From Sphingopyxis macrogoltabida (GTDB lineage: Bacteria > Pseudomonadota > Alphaproteobacteria > Sphingomonadales > Sphingomonadaceae), in assembly GCF_001314325.1 (NCBI RefSeq), contig NZ_CP009429.1:496501-560500 (forward strand): a stretch of 64,000 nucleotides of DNA, in the 5' to 3' direction. Below the pieces are notes generated by a model that did not search any database, was not told where the DNA came from, and was given only the letters and a program-made list of their open reading frames with translations. Position 1 is the first letter of the stretch, and each line of letters starts with the position of its first letter. The position numbers and the translations under genes are program-made. Shown piece by piece: positions 8,122 through 17,421 of this stretch.

Positions 8122-8865
8122 ATGGTGGTGCATGTGGCGGATGGGGTGAGATCGGTTTCGCAGGCTTTTGCGATCATGCGGCTGTTCGCCGATTCGGAGA
8201 CGCTGACCCTTTCCGATGTCAGCCGTGCGGTCGGCCTCAGCCCCTCGAGTGTTTTCAACCTGCTCGGCACCTTGCTGGGTGAAGGGGTGATCGTCCGCGA
8301 ACAGCCGGGGAAACGCTACCGGCTGGCCGACGCGTGGCGGCGGTCGGGTCTGCTGCGCGACGGCGATGCGCGGCGGCTGATCGATCGCATGGTGCCGCTG
8401 CTGGCGGAGTTCGCGCAGGTGCATGAAGTCACCGTCGGGCTGTGGCAGACCGCGTCGCGCGACCGCATGCAGCTTGTCGCGCACGCCGAAAGCAACGCGG
8501 TGCTCCGCATCCATCTCGCGCGCGGGCAGCGCCAGCCGCTCGGCGGCGGCGCGGTCGGGCGCGCGATCGCTGCGGCGCAGGCGCCGGGCTCCGACGAAAT
8601 CGTGCGGCGGTTCGCCGCGGTTCGCTGGCAAAAGCCCGTGTCGCCCGGACTCTATGCCGAGCAGATCGGCGCGGCGGCGCAGGCGGGCTATGCGCTCGAC
8701 GACGGCTATACCCACATCGGCATCTGCACCCTCGCGGCGGTGATACCGCAGGCGAAGCCCGAGTTTTGCGTTTCGGCCAGCTTTTTCGCGGGGGCGCGGA
8801 CGGCGTCCGAGGTCGAGAAGCTGGGCAGGGCGCTGATCGCGCTTGCGCAGGCCGGGCTCGACTGA
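8122..8865 (+). CDS. IclR family transcriptional regulator
   Basis: The 247-residue protein has an N-terminal winged helix-turn-helix (about residues 10-75, with LTLSDVSRAVGLSPSSVFNLL) and a C-terminal IclR effector domain (about 85-245). It diverges from the five-gene acyl-CoA operon and ends only five bases before the convergent TlpA-like gene. Members of this family usually respond to an intermediate of the pathway they control, so the ligand is probably a compound of the acyl-CoA route (inference). The Shine-Dalgarno sequence (GAAGAAAA) is weak. Confidence 0.9.
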   Translation: MVVHVADGVRSVSQAFAIMRLFADSETLTLSDVSRAVGLSPSSVFNLLGTLLGEGVIVREQPGKRYRLADAWRRSGLLRDGDARRLIDRMVPLLAEFAQVHEVTVGLWQTASRDRMQLVAHAESNAVLRIHLARGQRQPLGGGAVGRAIAAAQAPGSDEIVRRFAAVRWQKPVSPGLYAEQIGAAAQAGYALDDGYTHIGICTLAAVIPQAKPEFCVSASFFAGARTASEVEKLGRALIALAQAGLD

Positions 8866-8870
8866 CCCGA

Positions 8871-9503
8871 TCAGGCGCCCGCTTCGGCGAGCAATTTCTG
8901 CGCTTCTTCGCCCTGCCAGTCGATCGCGCCGACGACCCGCCAGACCTCGCGCCCCTCGGCATCATAGAGGATGCTCGTCGGCAGCGCGCTGTTCGCCGCA
9001 TCGAGCAGGCCGTTCTGCGGATCGATATAGGGCTGGAGTGCTGTCAGTCCCGCCTTCTGGAACCACGGGTCGACGACCTCGGCGCCCTGCAGGTCCTGCG
9101 CCACCGCAATCACCGTCATCGTGTCGCGCCGGTTGGCGGCGAGCTTGTCGAGCGTCGGCATTTCGGCGACGCACGGCGCGCACCATGTCGCCCACAGATT
9201 GACGAGCAGCGGTTTGCCCTTGAACGCGGCAAGCGTTACCGGCGCATCGTCGGGGCCGCGGAACGCTGCCGCCGGTACCGGTTTTCCGGCGTTACCACGT
9301 TCAACGACATGTTCGAATTGCCCTACGGCAGGGGCGCCTTTCGCTTCACCGCGCGAAATATTTCCTTCGCCCGGCACCGCTTGCTCCGCCGCCTGCTTTT
9401 CCCTATCGCAGCCCGCGATCGATCCGGCGAGGCAGAGCGCGAGGATCAGGGCGATTTTTCTCGGGACGCGTTGAATGGCGGAATCTCCGGACAGCAACAG
9501 CAT
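8871..9503 (-). CDS. TlpA-like thioredoxin-fold lipoprotein
   Basis: This is a 210-residue periplasmic redox protein. After a basic n-region (QRVPRK) and a hydrophobic core, the lipobox LAGSIAGC predicts lipid attachment at Cys32. The thioredoxin-like domain follows, with [11 protein letters not shown] (active-site Cys108 and Cys111) and a cis-Pro region near ALPTSILYD. TlpA/ResA-like proteins reduce disulfides, often in cytochrome c maturation. The start chosen is the ATG at 9503, which lies 28 bases inside the divergent argH coding region; a TTG two codons downstream is an alternative, but any start that keeps the signal peptide stays very close to or inside argH. The assignment is firm, the exact start is not. 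Confidence 0.88.
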   Translation of the reverse strand: MLLLSGDSAIQRVPRKIALILALCLAGSIAGCDREKQAAEQAVPGEGNISRGEAKGAPAVGQFEHVVERGNAGKPVPAAAFRGPDDAPVTLAAFKGKPLLVNLWATWCAPCVAEMPTLDKLAANRRDTMTVIAVAQDLQGAEVVDPWFQKAGLTALQPYIDPQNGLLDAANSALPTSILYDAEGREVWRVVGAIDWQGEEAQKLLAEAGA

Positions 9504-10872
9504 GTGGGGTGGCCGCTTCGGTGGCGGACCCGCGGCGATCATGCAAGAGATAAACGCGTCGATCCCCGTCGATAAGCGCCTGTGGGAAGAGGATATCGCC
9601 GCGAGCCGCGCGCACGCCGCGATGCTGGGCGCGACGGGCATCATCGCGGCCGAGGATGCTGTGGTCATCGACCGCGGCCTCGCCGAGATCGCCGAAGAAT
9701 TCGCGCGCGACGGCGTGCCGGTCGATCTTGCGCTCGAAGACATTCACATGACCGTCGAATCGCGGCTCAAGGAGCTGGTCGGCGAGGCGGCCGGGCGGCT
9801 GCACACCGCGCGGTCGCGCAACGATCAGGTCGCGACCGATTTCCGCCTGTGGACGCGCACCGCCTGCGAGCGGATCGACGCCGGGCTGGCGGCGCTGCAG
9901 ACGGCGCTGCTGACGCGGGCCGAGGAGCATGCAGACAGCATCATGCCCGGCTTCACGCACCTGCAGGTCGCGCAGCCGGTGACGCTCGGCCACCATCTGC
10001 TCGCTTATGTCGAGATGTTCGGCCGCGACCGCGGCCGCTTCGCCGACGGGCGGGCGCGGCTCAACGAATCGCCGCTCGGCGCTGCGGCGCTCGCGGGCAC
10101 CGGCTTCCCGGTCGACCGCCACGCGACGGCGACGGCGCTCGGCTTTGCCCGGCCGATGGCGAACAGCATCGATGCGGTGTCGGACCGCGACTTCGCGCTC
10201 GAATTCTGCGCCTCGGCGTCGATCGCCGCGCTGCATCTCTCGCGTCTCGCCGAAGAGGTCGTGATCTGGGCGAGCCAGCCCTTTGGTTTCGTCAGCCTGC
10301 CCGACGCCTGGTCGACGGGCAGCTCGATCATGCCGCAAAAGCGCAACCCCGACGCCGCCGAGCTGGTGCGCGGGCGCGCGGGACTGCTGCTCGGGGCGTT
10401 CCAGCGGCTCAGCGTCATCGTGAAGGGCCTGCCGCTTACCTATTCGAAGGATCTGCAGGACGACAAGGAGACGCTGTTCGGCGCCTTCGACGCGCTGGCG
10501 CTGTCGCTCGCCGCAATGACCGGGATGGTCGAGACGCTGACCTTCCGCACCGACCGCATGCGTGCGCTCGCCGCGTCGGGCTATTCGACCGCGACCGACC
10601 TTGCTGACTGGCTGGTGCGCGAGGCGGGGCTGCCGTTCCGCGAGGCGCATCATGTCGTCGGCGCCTGCGTCAAGCGCGCCGAGGGACTTGGCGTCGAACT
10701 GTCGGCGCTGCCTGCTGCCGACGCGGCCGCAATCCACACTGCAGTCACGCCCGAGGTGCTCGCGGCGTTGACCGTCGAAGCGTCGGTCGCCAGCCGTACC
10801 AGCTATGGCGGTACCGCTCCCGAACGGGTAAGGCAGGCCATTGCCGCGGCGCGTGCCGCCACGAAGGAATAG
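9475..10872 (+). CDS. argH: Argininosuccinate lyase
   Basis: ArgH splits argininosuccinate into arginine and fumarate, the last step of arginine synthesis, as a cytosolic homotetramer. The 465-residue protein has the expected N-terminus (MWGGRFGGG from residue 10), the substrate-binding segment [16 protein letters not shown] and the fumarase-superfamily signature [12 protein letters not shown] near 282-293. It is followed after one base by the LptM-like lipoprotein gene and then lysA. The ATG lies inside the region that encodes the N-terminus of the divergent TlpA-like lipoprotein, so the two promoters must be within each other's coding sequence. Confidence 0.97.
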   Translation: MAESPDSNSMWGGRFGGGPAAIMQEINASIPVDKRLWEEDIAASRAHAAMLGATGIIAAEDAVVIDRGLAEIAEEFARDGVPVDLALEDIHMTVESRLKELVGEAAGRLHTARSRNDQVATDFRLWTRTACERIDAGLAALQTALLTRAEEHADSIMPGFTHLQVAQPVTLGHHLLAYVEMFGRDRGRFADGRARLNESPLGAAALAGTGFPVDRHATATALGFARPMANSIDAVSDRDFALEFCASASIAALHLSRLAEEVVIWASQPFGFVSLPDAWSTGSSIMPQKRNPDAAELVRGRAGLLLGAFQRLSVIVKGLPLTYSKDLQDDKETLFGAFDALALSLAAMTGMVETLTFRTDRMRALAASGYSTATDLADWLVREAGLPFREAHHVVGACVKRAEGLGVELSALPAADAAAIHTAVTPEVLAALTVEASVASRTSYGGTAPERVRQAIAAARAATKE

Positions 10873-10873
10873 G

Positions 10874-11134
10874 ATGATGGCCCAGCGTTCCCTCGCCGCC
10901 GCCCTGACCGGCGCCGCCCTTTTGGCCACGCTTGCCGCGTGCGGCAGCAAGGAAGATCTGAAGCCCGTCGCCGGCCAGCCGGCACCGGAAATCCCGCTCG
11001 GCGCAACGCGCGCCCCGACCACGGAGGAGCTCACGACGCCTGACGCGCAGGCCAGACCCGCGCGCAGCGACGAACTTCTCAAACGCTCGGAACGCCGCGA
11101 ACCCGACGATTTCGATTTACCGCCTCCGGGCTGA
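10874..11134 (+). CDS. Small lipoprotein, LptM (YifL)-like
   Basis: This 86-residue protein has a signal peptide with lipobox LATLAACG (Cys23) and a low-complexity, proline-rich mature part ending in DDFDLPPPG. The position between argH and lysA, one base after the argH stop, matches where alphaproteobacteria carry the short lipoprotein family that includes enterobacterial LptM, which helps mature the LptD-LptE translocon. LptM homology rests mainly on size, lipobox and position, because little else is conserved; I infer an outer-membrane lipoprotein with moderate confidence in the LptM role. A second ATG lies one codon downstream. Confidence 0.7.
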   Translation: MMAQRSLAAALTGAALLATLAACGSKEDLKPVAGQPAPEIPLGATRAPTTEELTTPDAQARPARSDELLKRSERREPDDFDLPPPG

Positions 11135-11145
11135 GGACTTTTCCA

Positions 11146-12405
11146 ATGGATCATTTTGACTATCGTGACGGCGTCCTCCACGCCGAAAACATTCCCTTGC
11201 CGCGCATCGCCGAGGAAATCGGCACCCCCGTCTATGTCTATTCGCGCGCGACGCTCGAACGCCATGCGCAGGTGTTCCGCGACGCGCTGAGCGATATTCC
11301 GAAGAAGCACATCGCCTTCGCGATCAAGTGCAACCCCAACCTCGGCGTGCTGCGCGTCCTCGCGCGGCAGGGCTATGGCGCCGACGTCGTCTCGGGCGGC
11401 GAGCTCGAACGCGCGCTGGCGGCGGGCATGGCGCCCGAAGACATCGTCTTTTCGGGCGTCGGCAAGACGCGCGCCGAACTGGCGCTCGGACTCGATCGCG
11501 GCATCGGCCAGTTCAACATCGAACATGAACCCGAAGGCGTCGCGCTTGCCGAGATTGCGCTTGGCAAGGAGATGACTGCGCGCGCCGTGCTACGCGTCAA
11601 CCCCGACGTCGATGCGGGCACGCATGCGAAAATTTCGACCGGCAAGGCCGAAAACAAGTTCGGCGTCGGCATCGACAGCGCGCCCGAAATATTCGGGCGT
11701 CTGGCAGCGCTGCCGGGGCTGCAAATGCGCGGTATCGCACTGCATATCGGCAGCCAGCTCACCAGCCTCGACCCGCTCGAGGCGGCGTTCGAACGCGTCG
11801 GTCGTCTCGTCGCCGACCTCCGCGCCGCGGGGCACAGCATCACCCATGTCGACCTTGGCGGCGGGCTTGGCGTGCCGTATCGGCCCGAGGACAATCCGCC
11901 GTCGCCCGCCGAATATGGCGCGATGGTCGCGCGGGTAACAAAGGATTGGGACGTCACGCTGATGTTCGAACCCGGCCGGGTGATCGCGGGTAACACTGGC
12001 GTGCTGCTTACCGAGGTGCTGTGGGTCAAGCCGGGCGCGACCAATCCGTTTGTGATCGTCGACGCAGCGATGAACGACCTTGCGCGTCCGGCGCTTTACG
12101 ACGCCTATCATGATTTCGTTGCCGTGCAGCCGGGCGGCGAGAAGATGACCGCGTCGATCGTCGGCCCGGTGTGCGAAACGGGCGATACCTTCGCGCGCGA
12201 CCGCGTGACCGACAAGGTCGAGGCGGGCGACCTTGCCGTCTTCCGCACCGCGGGCGCCTATGGCGCGACGATGGCGTCGACCTATAACAGCCGCAGCCTC
12301 GTTCCCGAGGTGCTCGTCGATGGCGACCGCTATGTCGTCGTCGCCGACCGCATCGCCGCGGGGACGATCATGGCCGCCGAGCGCGTGCCCGACTGGATCG
12401 ACTGA
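11146..12405 (+). CDS. lysA: Diaminopimelate decarboxylase
   Basis: LysA is the PLP-dependent decarboxylase that turns meso-diaminopimelate into L-lysine. The 419-residue protein shows the alanine-racemase-type barrel with the PLP lysine in FAIKCNPNLGVL (Lys61), the phosphate-binding glycine segment HVDLGGGLGVPY near 235-245 and the C-terminal GPVCETGDTFARDR with the substrate-contacting Cys. It follows the LptM-like gene by 11 bases and precedes the siroheme-synthase-like gene by two bases. Confidence 0.96.
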   Translation: MDHFDYRDGVLHAENIPLPRIAEEIGTPVYVYSRATLERHAQVFRDALSDIPKKHIAFAIKCNPNLGVLRVLARQGYGADVVSGGELERALAAGMAPEDIVFSGVGKTRAELALGLDRGIGQFNIEHEPEGVALAEIALGKEMTARAVLRVNPDVDAGTHAKISTGKAENKFGVGIDSAPEIFGRLAALPGLQMRGIALHIGSQLTSLDPLEAAFERVGRLVADLRAAGHSITHVDLGGGLGVPYRPEDNPPSPAEYGAMVARVTKDWDVTLMFEPGRVIAGNTGVLLTEVLWVKPGATNPFVIVDAAMNDLARPALYDAYHDFVAVQPGGEKMTASIVGPVCETGDTFARDRVTDKVEAGDLAVFRTAGAYGATMASTYNSRSLVPEVLVDGDRYVVVADRIAAGTIMAAERVPDWID

Positions 12406-12407
12406 CG

Positions 12408-13178
12408 ATGGAGCAATTCCCCCTCTTCCTCAATCTGCGCGGCCGCCCGGTCGTGCTGGTCGGGGAAGGGGAGGCGGCGGACGCCAAGGCGCGGCTGATC
12501 GTTCGCGCCGGCGGGCGGATCGTCACCGATTGGGAGGAGGGCGCAGCCGTTGCGTTCGTCGCCCTTGCCGACGAGGGCGAGGCGCGCGCGGCTGCGCAGG
12601 CGCTGCGGGCGCGCGGGCTGCTCGTCAATGTCGTCGACCGGCCCGACCTTTGCGATTTCACCACCCCGGCGATCGTCGACCGGACGCCGGTCACCATTGC
12701 GATCGGCACCGGCGGGGCGTCGGCGGGGCTGGCAAAGGCGGTGCGGCAACGCATCGAGGCCCTGCTTCCCGCGCGGCTCGGGGCGCTCGCCTCGGCGCTG
12801 CATGCGGCGCGGGATGCGATGAAAAGCCGTTGGCCTGCCGCCGCCGACCGGCGCCGCGCAATCGACGCGGCGCTGGCGAGCGGCGGCGCGCTCGATCCGC
12901 TCGACGGCGATGCGGCGGACAAGGTCGATGCCTGGCTGGCGGGTGCGGTAGCAGCGCAGCCGTCGCGGCTCGAAACCATCGCCCTCGCCAGCGCCGACCC
13001 CGACGATCTGACGCTCCGCGTTGCGCGGCTGCTCGGCGAGGCCGACCATATCTTCCATCCGGCGGCGATTCCCACCGCGATCCTCGACCGTGCCCGCGCC
13101 GATGCCGCTCGCCATATCGCCGATGCGCCGCCCGCCGCCCCGCCGCCGGGCCTGTCGCTCTGGATTTCGCAACCATGA
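12408..13178 (+). CDS. Precorrin-2 dehydrogenase / siroheme synthase N-terminal domain protein
   Basis: The 256-residue protein corresponds to the CysG N-terminal/Met8p type enzyme that oxidises precorrin-2 to sirohydrochlorin and may insert iron to give siroheme, the cofactor of sulfite and nitrite reductases. It begins with the Rossmann motif RPVVLVGEGEAADAKARLIVRAG and contains the NVVDRPDLCDFTTPAIVDR segment typical of the family. The methyltransferase half of CysG is not fused. The C-terminal part is Ala-rich and diverged. It overlaps the next gene by four bases (ATGA). Siroheme demand links it loosely to the sulfate-assimilation genes further along. Confidence 0.88.
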   Translation: MEQFPLFLNLRGRPVVLVGEGEAADAKARLIVRAGGRIVTDWEEGAAVAFVALADEGEARAAAQALRARGLLVNVVDRPDLCDFTTPAIVDRTPVTIAIGTGGASAGLAKAVRQRIEALLPARLGALASALHAARDAMKSRWPAAADRRRAIDAALASGGALDPLDGDAADKVDAWLAGAVAAQPSRLETIALASADPDDLTLRVARLLGEADHIFHPAAIPTAILDRARADAARHIADAPPAAPPPGLSLWISQP

Positions 13179-14350
13179 CCGCCGTCCATCCGCTCTACGC
13201 CGCGATGGCCCCGACGATCTTCGAGCATATGTCGGCGCTCGCCCGCGAACATGGCGCAATCAATCTGGGGCAGGGTTTTCCCGACGAGCCTCCGCATCCC
13301 GACATGGTCGCTGCCGCAGCGCGCGCGCTCACCGAAAAATCGAACCAATATCCGCCCGCCTTCGGCCTGCCCGAGCTATGCAACGCAATCTGCGGTTTCT
13401 ACGCGCGGCGACAGGGTCTCGCGCTCGCGCCGGAGCAGGTGATCGTCACCTCGGGCGCGACCGAGGCGCTGGCCGCGGCGCTGCTCGCGCTGGTCGCGTC
13501 GGGGGACGAGGTGATCCTGTTCCAGCCGGCCTATGACAGCTATGCGCCGGTGATCCGCCGCATTGGCGGTGTTCCGGTTTCGGTCGCGCTCCGCCCGCCC
13601 CATTGGCGCTACGATGCCGCCGACCTTGCCGCCGCCATCACCCCGCGCACGCGCGTGCTGATGCTCAACGACCCGCTCAACCCCGCGGGCACAGTGGCGA
13701 GCGAGGCCGAACTCGCGATGATCGCGGAGACATGCGTGCGCTACGACCTCACCGCGATCTGCGACGAGGTGTGGGAGGATGTCCGCTTCGACGGCATCGC
13801 CCACCGCTCGCTGCTGTCCTTTCCGGGCATGGCGGAGCGCGCGGTCAAGATCGGCTCGGCGGGCAAGATCTTCGGCCTCACCGGCTGGAAAACGGGCTGG
13901 ATGTGCGCCGCACCGGCACTGGCGACCGCGCTCGGCCGCGCGCACCAGTTCCTGACCTTCACGACGCCGCCCGCGCTGCAATGGGCGGTCGCCGAGGGGC
14001 TGGAGCGGCCCGACGACTGGTTTGCGGCGCAGCGCGACGGCTGGGCGGTATCGCGCCGGCGACTGGGCGACGCGCTGGACCGTGCAGGCTTTAATGTGCT
14101 GCCGAATGCCGCGACCTGGTTCCTGTGCATCGACCTCGCGGCGTCGGGCGTCGCGCTTTCCGACCGTGAATTCAGCGAACGCGCGGTGCGCGAGGCGGGG
14201 GTGGCGTCGATCCCGGTGTCGGCGCTGTTCGAAGGCGACGGCCCGCGTCACATCCTGCGCCTCTGCTTCGCCAAGGACGGTGCGGTCCTCGACGAAGCGG
14301 TGGAGCGGCTCGCGCGGTTTCGCGACCGGTTGGCGAGCGAACGCCCTTAG
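13175..14350 (+). CDS. Class I/II PLP-dependent aminotransferase
   Basis: This 391-residue fold-type I aminotransferase has NQYPPAFGLPELCNAI (58-73), the PLP-contacting NDPLNPAG (165-172), Asp197 in AICDEVWEDV and the Schiff-base Lys231 in SAGKIFGLTGWKTGW. The pattern is nearest to the methionine/kynurenine aminotransferase (YbdL-like) group, so a role in methionine salvage or general transamination is plausible but not shown. The start overlaps the stop of the siroheme gene. Its TAG stop overlaps the stop codon of the convergent DUF4198 gene by two bases. Confidence 0.9.
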   Translation: MTAVHPLYAAMAPTIFEHMSALAREHGAINLGQGFPDEPPHPDMVAAAARALTEKSNQYPPAFGLPELCNAICGFYARRQGLALAPEQVIVTSGATEALAAALLALVASGDEVILFQPAYDSYAPVIRRIGGVPVSVALRPPHWRYDAADLAAAITPRTRVLMLNDPLNPAGTVASEAELAMIAETCVRYDLTAICDEVWEDVRFDGIAHRSLLSFPGMAERAVKIGSAGKIFGLTGWKTGWMCAAPALATALGRAHQFLTFTTPPALQWAVAEGLERPDDWFAAQRDGWAVSRRRLGDALDRAGFNVLPNAATWFLCIDLAASGVALSDREFSERAVREAGVASIPVSALFEGDGPRHILRLCFAKDGAVLDEAVERLARFRDRLASERP

Positions 14351-14991
14351 GGCTGGACGAAGGTCAGCGTCGAAACGTGGATCGTCTTGGCGAGCGTCTT
14401 GCCGCCGAGCGCGCGTTCGCCCTCCACGTCGTGCGAAACCGCGAGCAGATAGCGGCCGGCGCCCGACACGGGCACATCGACACGGCCCGCACCGTCCGCG
14501 GTGAAACTCTTTTGCCAGCGATCGGCGTTGATCACATTGACCTTCGCGGCGGGCAGGGGCTTGCCCTGCCAGTGGACGATGAAGCTGTCCGATCCCGCCG
14601 CGACAGGCACGATCTCGAGGTCGAGCGCATGGCTGGGGTCGTTGCGGCCGGCGCGCGCATAATAGATGACGCCTTCCCATTTGCCGTCGTTTTCCCAAGG
14701 CGCGAAGACATTGTCGTCGGTCAGGCGCACGTCGCCTTCTCCGGCGACGGCCGCTTCGATATGGTTGGCGCGGCGTACGAGCGCGGCCGGCGTCTTGCTG
14801 CCGGCGAGGAAGACGCCCGGCGTCTTGAGGTTCGAAAATTCGGGGTCGCCGGCCTCGGGAACCGGATCGGCGGGCTCGCCGAGATAGACGCGCGCCGGGC
14901 CGGCGCCGTCGCGTTCGATCCACACTTCATGCGCGGCGGCGGGCGACGCGAGCAAGCTTAAGGCGATCAGCGCGGCGAAGCTTTTTTTCAT
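14347..14991 (-). CDS. DUF4198-like periplasmic protein
   Basis: This 214-residue protein has a signal peptide (MKKSFAALIALSLLASPAAA) and a mature start HEVWIERDG that fits the DUF4198 family, beta-rich periplasmic proteins found near TonB receptors and metal transporters. The C-terminal half has an Ig-like pattern (PLPAAKVNVINADRWQKSFTADGAGRVDVPVSGAGRYLLAV, read in two parts around residue 145-185). It diverges from the first TonB receptor across a Fur-like site, which suggests co-regulation by metal supply and a role in handling the imported metal complex (inference). Confidence 0.78.
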   Translation of the reverse strand: MKKSFAALIALSLLASPAAAHEVWIERDGAGPARVYLGEPADPVPEAGDPEFSNLKTPGVFLAGSKTPAALVRRANHIEAAVAGEGDVRLTDDNVFAPWENDGKWEGVIYYARAGRNDPSHALDLEIVPVAAGSDSFIVHWQGKPLPAAKVNVINADRWQKSFTADGAGRVDVPVSGAGRYLLAVSHDVEGERALGGKTLAKTIHVSTLTFVQP

Positions 14992-15082
14992 CGGGAGTTC
15001 CTCTGTTTTGAATGGGCCTCAACGGCGTTTTGGCTGCTGGAAGCGCCCGCCGGCGCACATCTGTGAGATCAAGGAACTCTTA

Positions 15083-15119
15083 TTGCAAATGATAATTACT
15101 CGCTTGCTATTGCGAATGA
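15083..15119. promoter_or_regulatory. Candidate Fur box and repeat between DUF4198 and TonB receptor genes
   Basis: A local AT-rich stretch contains GCAAATGATAATTACTCGC, which resembles the Fur consensus (GATAAT core with near-symmetric flanks). An 11-base near-repeat, ATTGCAAATGA at 15082 and ATTGCGAATGA at 15109, is spaced by 27 bases. The site lies 53-90 bases before the receptor start and 91-128 bases before the divergent DUF4198 start, suitable for repression of both under iron-replete conditions. Confidence 0.6.
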
Positions 15120-15171
15120 GTCGCTATAGCCGCCATGCCGAATCGAGATTGGGTCTCAAAAGAGGGTGAAT

Positions 15172-17292
15172 ATGATGACTGTCCGAATGATCATGCTCTG
15201 CGGGGCATCCATGCTTGCGTGTTCGGTCAATCCGGCCTGGGCTGGCGAGGGCGCGGACGATGCCGCGTCGGCGGCTGCCGACACCGCCGCTGAAGCCGAT
15301 GCTTATGCGGGCGGCGAGGAGACGATCGTCGTCACGGGCTATACCGGTACCAAGACCGACACCGCGCTGACCGAATTGCCGCAGCCGATCAAGGTCGTCA
15401 CCGCCGAACAATATCAGGCGCAGGGCGCGATCAGCATCAGCGACACGGTGAAATATGCCGCCGGCGTCCTCGCCAATCCCTATGGCCGCGATACCCGCGT
15501 CGACGGCTTCAACGTCCGCGGCCTCGATGCGCTGCAGTTCCGCGACGGCATGCGCGACATCTTCTCCTATTATGCCTCGATTACTTCGGACCCCTATAAT
15601 TTCTCGCGCGTCGAAATCGTGCGCGGCCCGGCTTCTGTGCTGTTCGGGCAGGGGTCGATCGGCGGTCTCGTCAATCTCGTCAGCAAGACGCCGGATTTCA
15701 CCACGCGCGGCGAAATCAGCCTCGTCTATGGCAGCTTTGACCGCAAGGAAGTGCTCGCCGACGTCAATCTCGCCGCCTCCGACACGCTCGCCGTCCGCCT
15801 CGTCGGCCGTGCGCGCGACGCCGACACCTATGTCGATCATGTCCCCGACGACCGGGTGATGTTCGCGCCCTCGATCCGCTGGCAGCCGACGCCCGACACC
15901 GACGTCGTGCTGACCGGTCTCTATCAGGAGGACGACAGCGGTTCGACATCGCAGTTCCTGCCGATCGTCGGGACCTTCCTGCCCAACACCGCCAATCCTT
16001 CAGGTCGCCTCGACCAATATACCTTTGTCGGCAAGCCCGGAGAGGACCGCTATGCCGGTCGTTCGCTCCAGGGCGGGGGATCGATTACCCACCGCTTCTC
16101 GGACAATATCCGCCTCAGCCTGAAGGCACGCTATATCGACAGCGACCTCGAATATAACACCCGCTACACCGACAGCTATACCAACCCGACCGACCCTTTT
16201 CTGCCCTATGCTACCCAAGGAACCTATGGCCGCACGATCGGCCTGTATGTCGGTGCCAACGACGCGCGGATGAACGTGTTTTCAACCGACAACAACGTCC
16301 AGTTCAACTTCAACACCGGCGCGAATATCGAACATAAGCTGCTGGTCGGCCTCGACTATAGCTGGAACAAGGTCGCCAAGCGCAGCGCCGACGGGTTCGA
16401 ACTGATCGACCTCTACGACATCGATTACGACGCGATGGGCACATATGATCCCACCGGCCGGTTCTTCGTCGAAAGCCAGAAGCAGCTTGGTATCTACGTG
16501 CAGGACCAAATCCGTTTCTACGACCGGGTTTCCGTCGTGCTGGGCGCCCGCCGCGACCGCGTCACCGGCTCCTCCGGCCAGAAGGACAATGCCACCACCT
16601 TCCGCGCCGGGATTATCGGAGAGATCGGCGCCGGCTTCTCGCCCTTCTTCAGCTATACCGAGAGCTTCCTGCCGGTCGCGGGCTCGATTCAGGACATCAA
16701 CGGCGATCCCATCTCGCCCTACCGGCCGCAGACCGGCACGCAATATGAGGCGGGCGTGAAGTGGCAGCCGAACATCAACACGCTGGTCACGGCGACCGTC
16801 TTCAAGATCAAGGAGCGCAACCGCGTCCTCTATGGCGCCGGCAACTCGACCAGCCAGTCGGGCGTTCTCAACACCAAGGGTTTCGAGATCGAGGCCAGCC
16901 ACACGCTGCCCGGCAATTTCGAACTGCTCGCCAATTACGGCTATTCGAAGCTCAAGTCCGAAACGAATACCAGCCTGGACTATATGCCGCGGCACACCGC
17001 GTCGCTCTGGTCGACCAAGACCTTCGGACTTGTCGACGAAGCGCAGCTCCAGCTGGGCGCCGGTGTCGTCTATAATGGCAAGAGCGTTTCGACGAGCCCC
17101 GTCTGGTCGATCGTCACGCCGTCGCGCACGACGGTCGACGCGCTGGCCGAGATCAATTGGAACAACTGGCGCTTTGCGGTCAACGCCACGAACCTGCTCA
17201 ACAACAAATATTTCGCCTCCTGCCTTGCGCGCGGCGACTGTTTCGTGGGCGCGCCGCGCAACGTGATGGGCACCGTCGGCTATCGCTTCTGA
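15172..17292 (+). CDS. TonB-dependent siderophore-type outer-membrane receptor
   Basis: This 706-residue receptor imports a ligand, probably a ferric siderophore, through the outer membrane with energy from TonB. A signal peptide (cut near residue 24) is followed by a TonB box-like ETIVVTGY (about 49-56), a plug domain with IVRGPASVLFGQGSIGGLVNLVSK split over 145-170, and a 22-strand barrel ending in an aromatic YRF. The ATG at 15172 is chosen over the earlier in-frame GTG because AGAGGG lies five bases before it. The Fur-like site upstream supports iron control. A GC-rich hairpin follows the stop, and a second receptor gene lies 129 bp further. Confidence 0.93.
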   Translation: MMTVRMIMLCGASMLACSVNPAWAGEGADDAASAAADTAAEADAYAGGEETIVVTGYTGTKTDTALTELPQPIKVVTAEQYQAQGAISISDTVKYAAGVLANPYGRDTRVDGFNVRGLDALQFRDGMRDIFSYYASITSDPYNFSRVEIVRGPASVLFGQGSIGGLVNLVSKTPDFTTRGEISLVYGSFDRKEVLADVNLAASDTLAVRLVGRARDADTYVDHVPDDRVMFAPSIRWQPTPDTDVVLTGLYQEDDSGSTSQFLPIVGTFLPNTANPSGRLDQYTFVGKPGEDRYAGRSLQGGGSITHRFSDNIRLSLKARYIDSDLEYNTRYTDSYTNPTDPFLPYATQGTYGRTIGLYVGANDARMNVFSTDNNVQFNFNTGANIEHKLLVGLDYSWNKVAKRSADGFELIDLYDIDYDAMGTYDPTGRFFVESQKQLGIYVQDQIRFYDRVSVVLGARRDRVTGSSGQKDNATTFRAGIIGEIGAGFSPFFSYTESFLPVAGSIQDINGDPISPYRPQTGTQYEAGVKWQPNINTLVTATVFKIKERNRVLYGAGNSTSQSGVLNTKGFEIEASHTLPGNFELLANYGYSKLKSETNTSLDYMPRHTASLWSTKTFGLVDEAQLQLGAGVVYNGKSVSTSPVWSIVTPSRTTVDALAEINWNNWRFAVNATNLLNNKYFASCLARGDCFVGAPRNVMGTVGYRF

Positions 17293-17297
17293 TCGGT

Positions 17298-17329
17298 GCC
17301 GGCGGCGGGGCCTGTCTGGCGCCGCCGGC
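17298..17329 (+). terminator. GC-rich hairpin between two TonB receptor genes
   Basis: A perfect ten-base stem, GCCGGCGGCG (17298-17307) with CGCCGCCGGC (17320-17329), and a 12-base loop begins five bases after the receptor stop. There is no T-run, so it may be a weak terminator or an mRNA 3'-end stabiliser that lets some transcripts read into the second receptor gene. Confidence 0.5.
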
Positions 17330-17421
17330 CTTCGTCGTCGCGAGGCCCGATCTCGGCCGGGTCTATGCCGTGGGGGCGCATGGTCGCCGGATGATCTTCC
17401 GTGACAACAGGGGAAAAAGCC

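Noticed and set aside
9403..11526. 707-codon minus-strand frame opposite argH and lysA
   Set aside because: Low-complexity Arg-rich translation with no motif; the plus-strand genes are certain.
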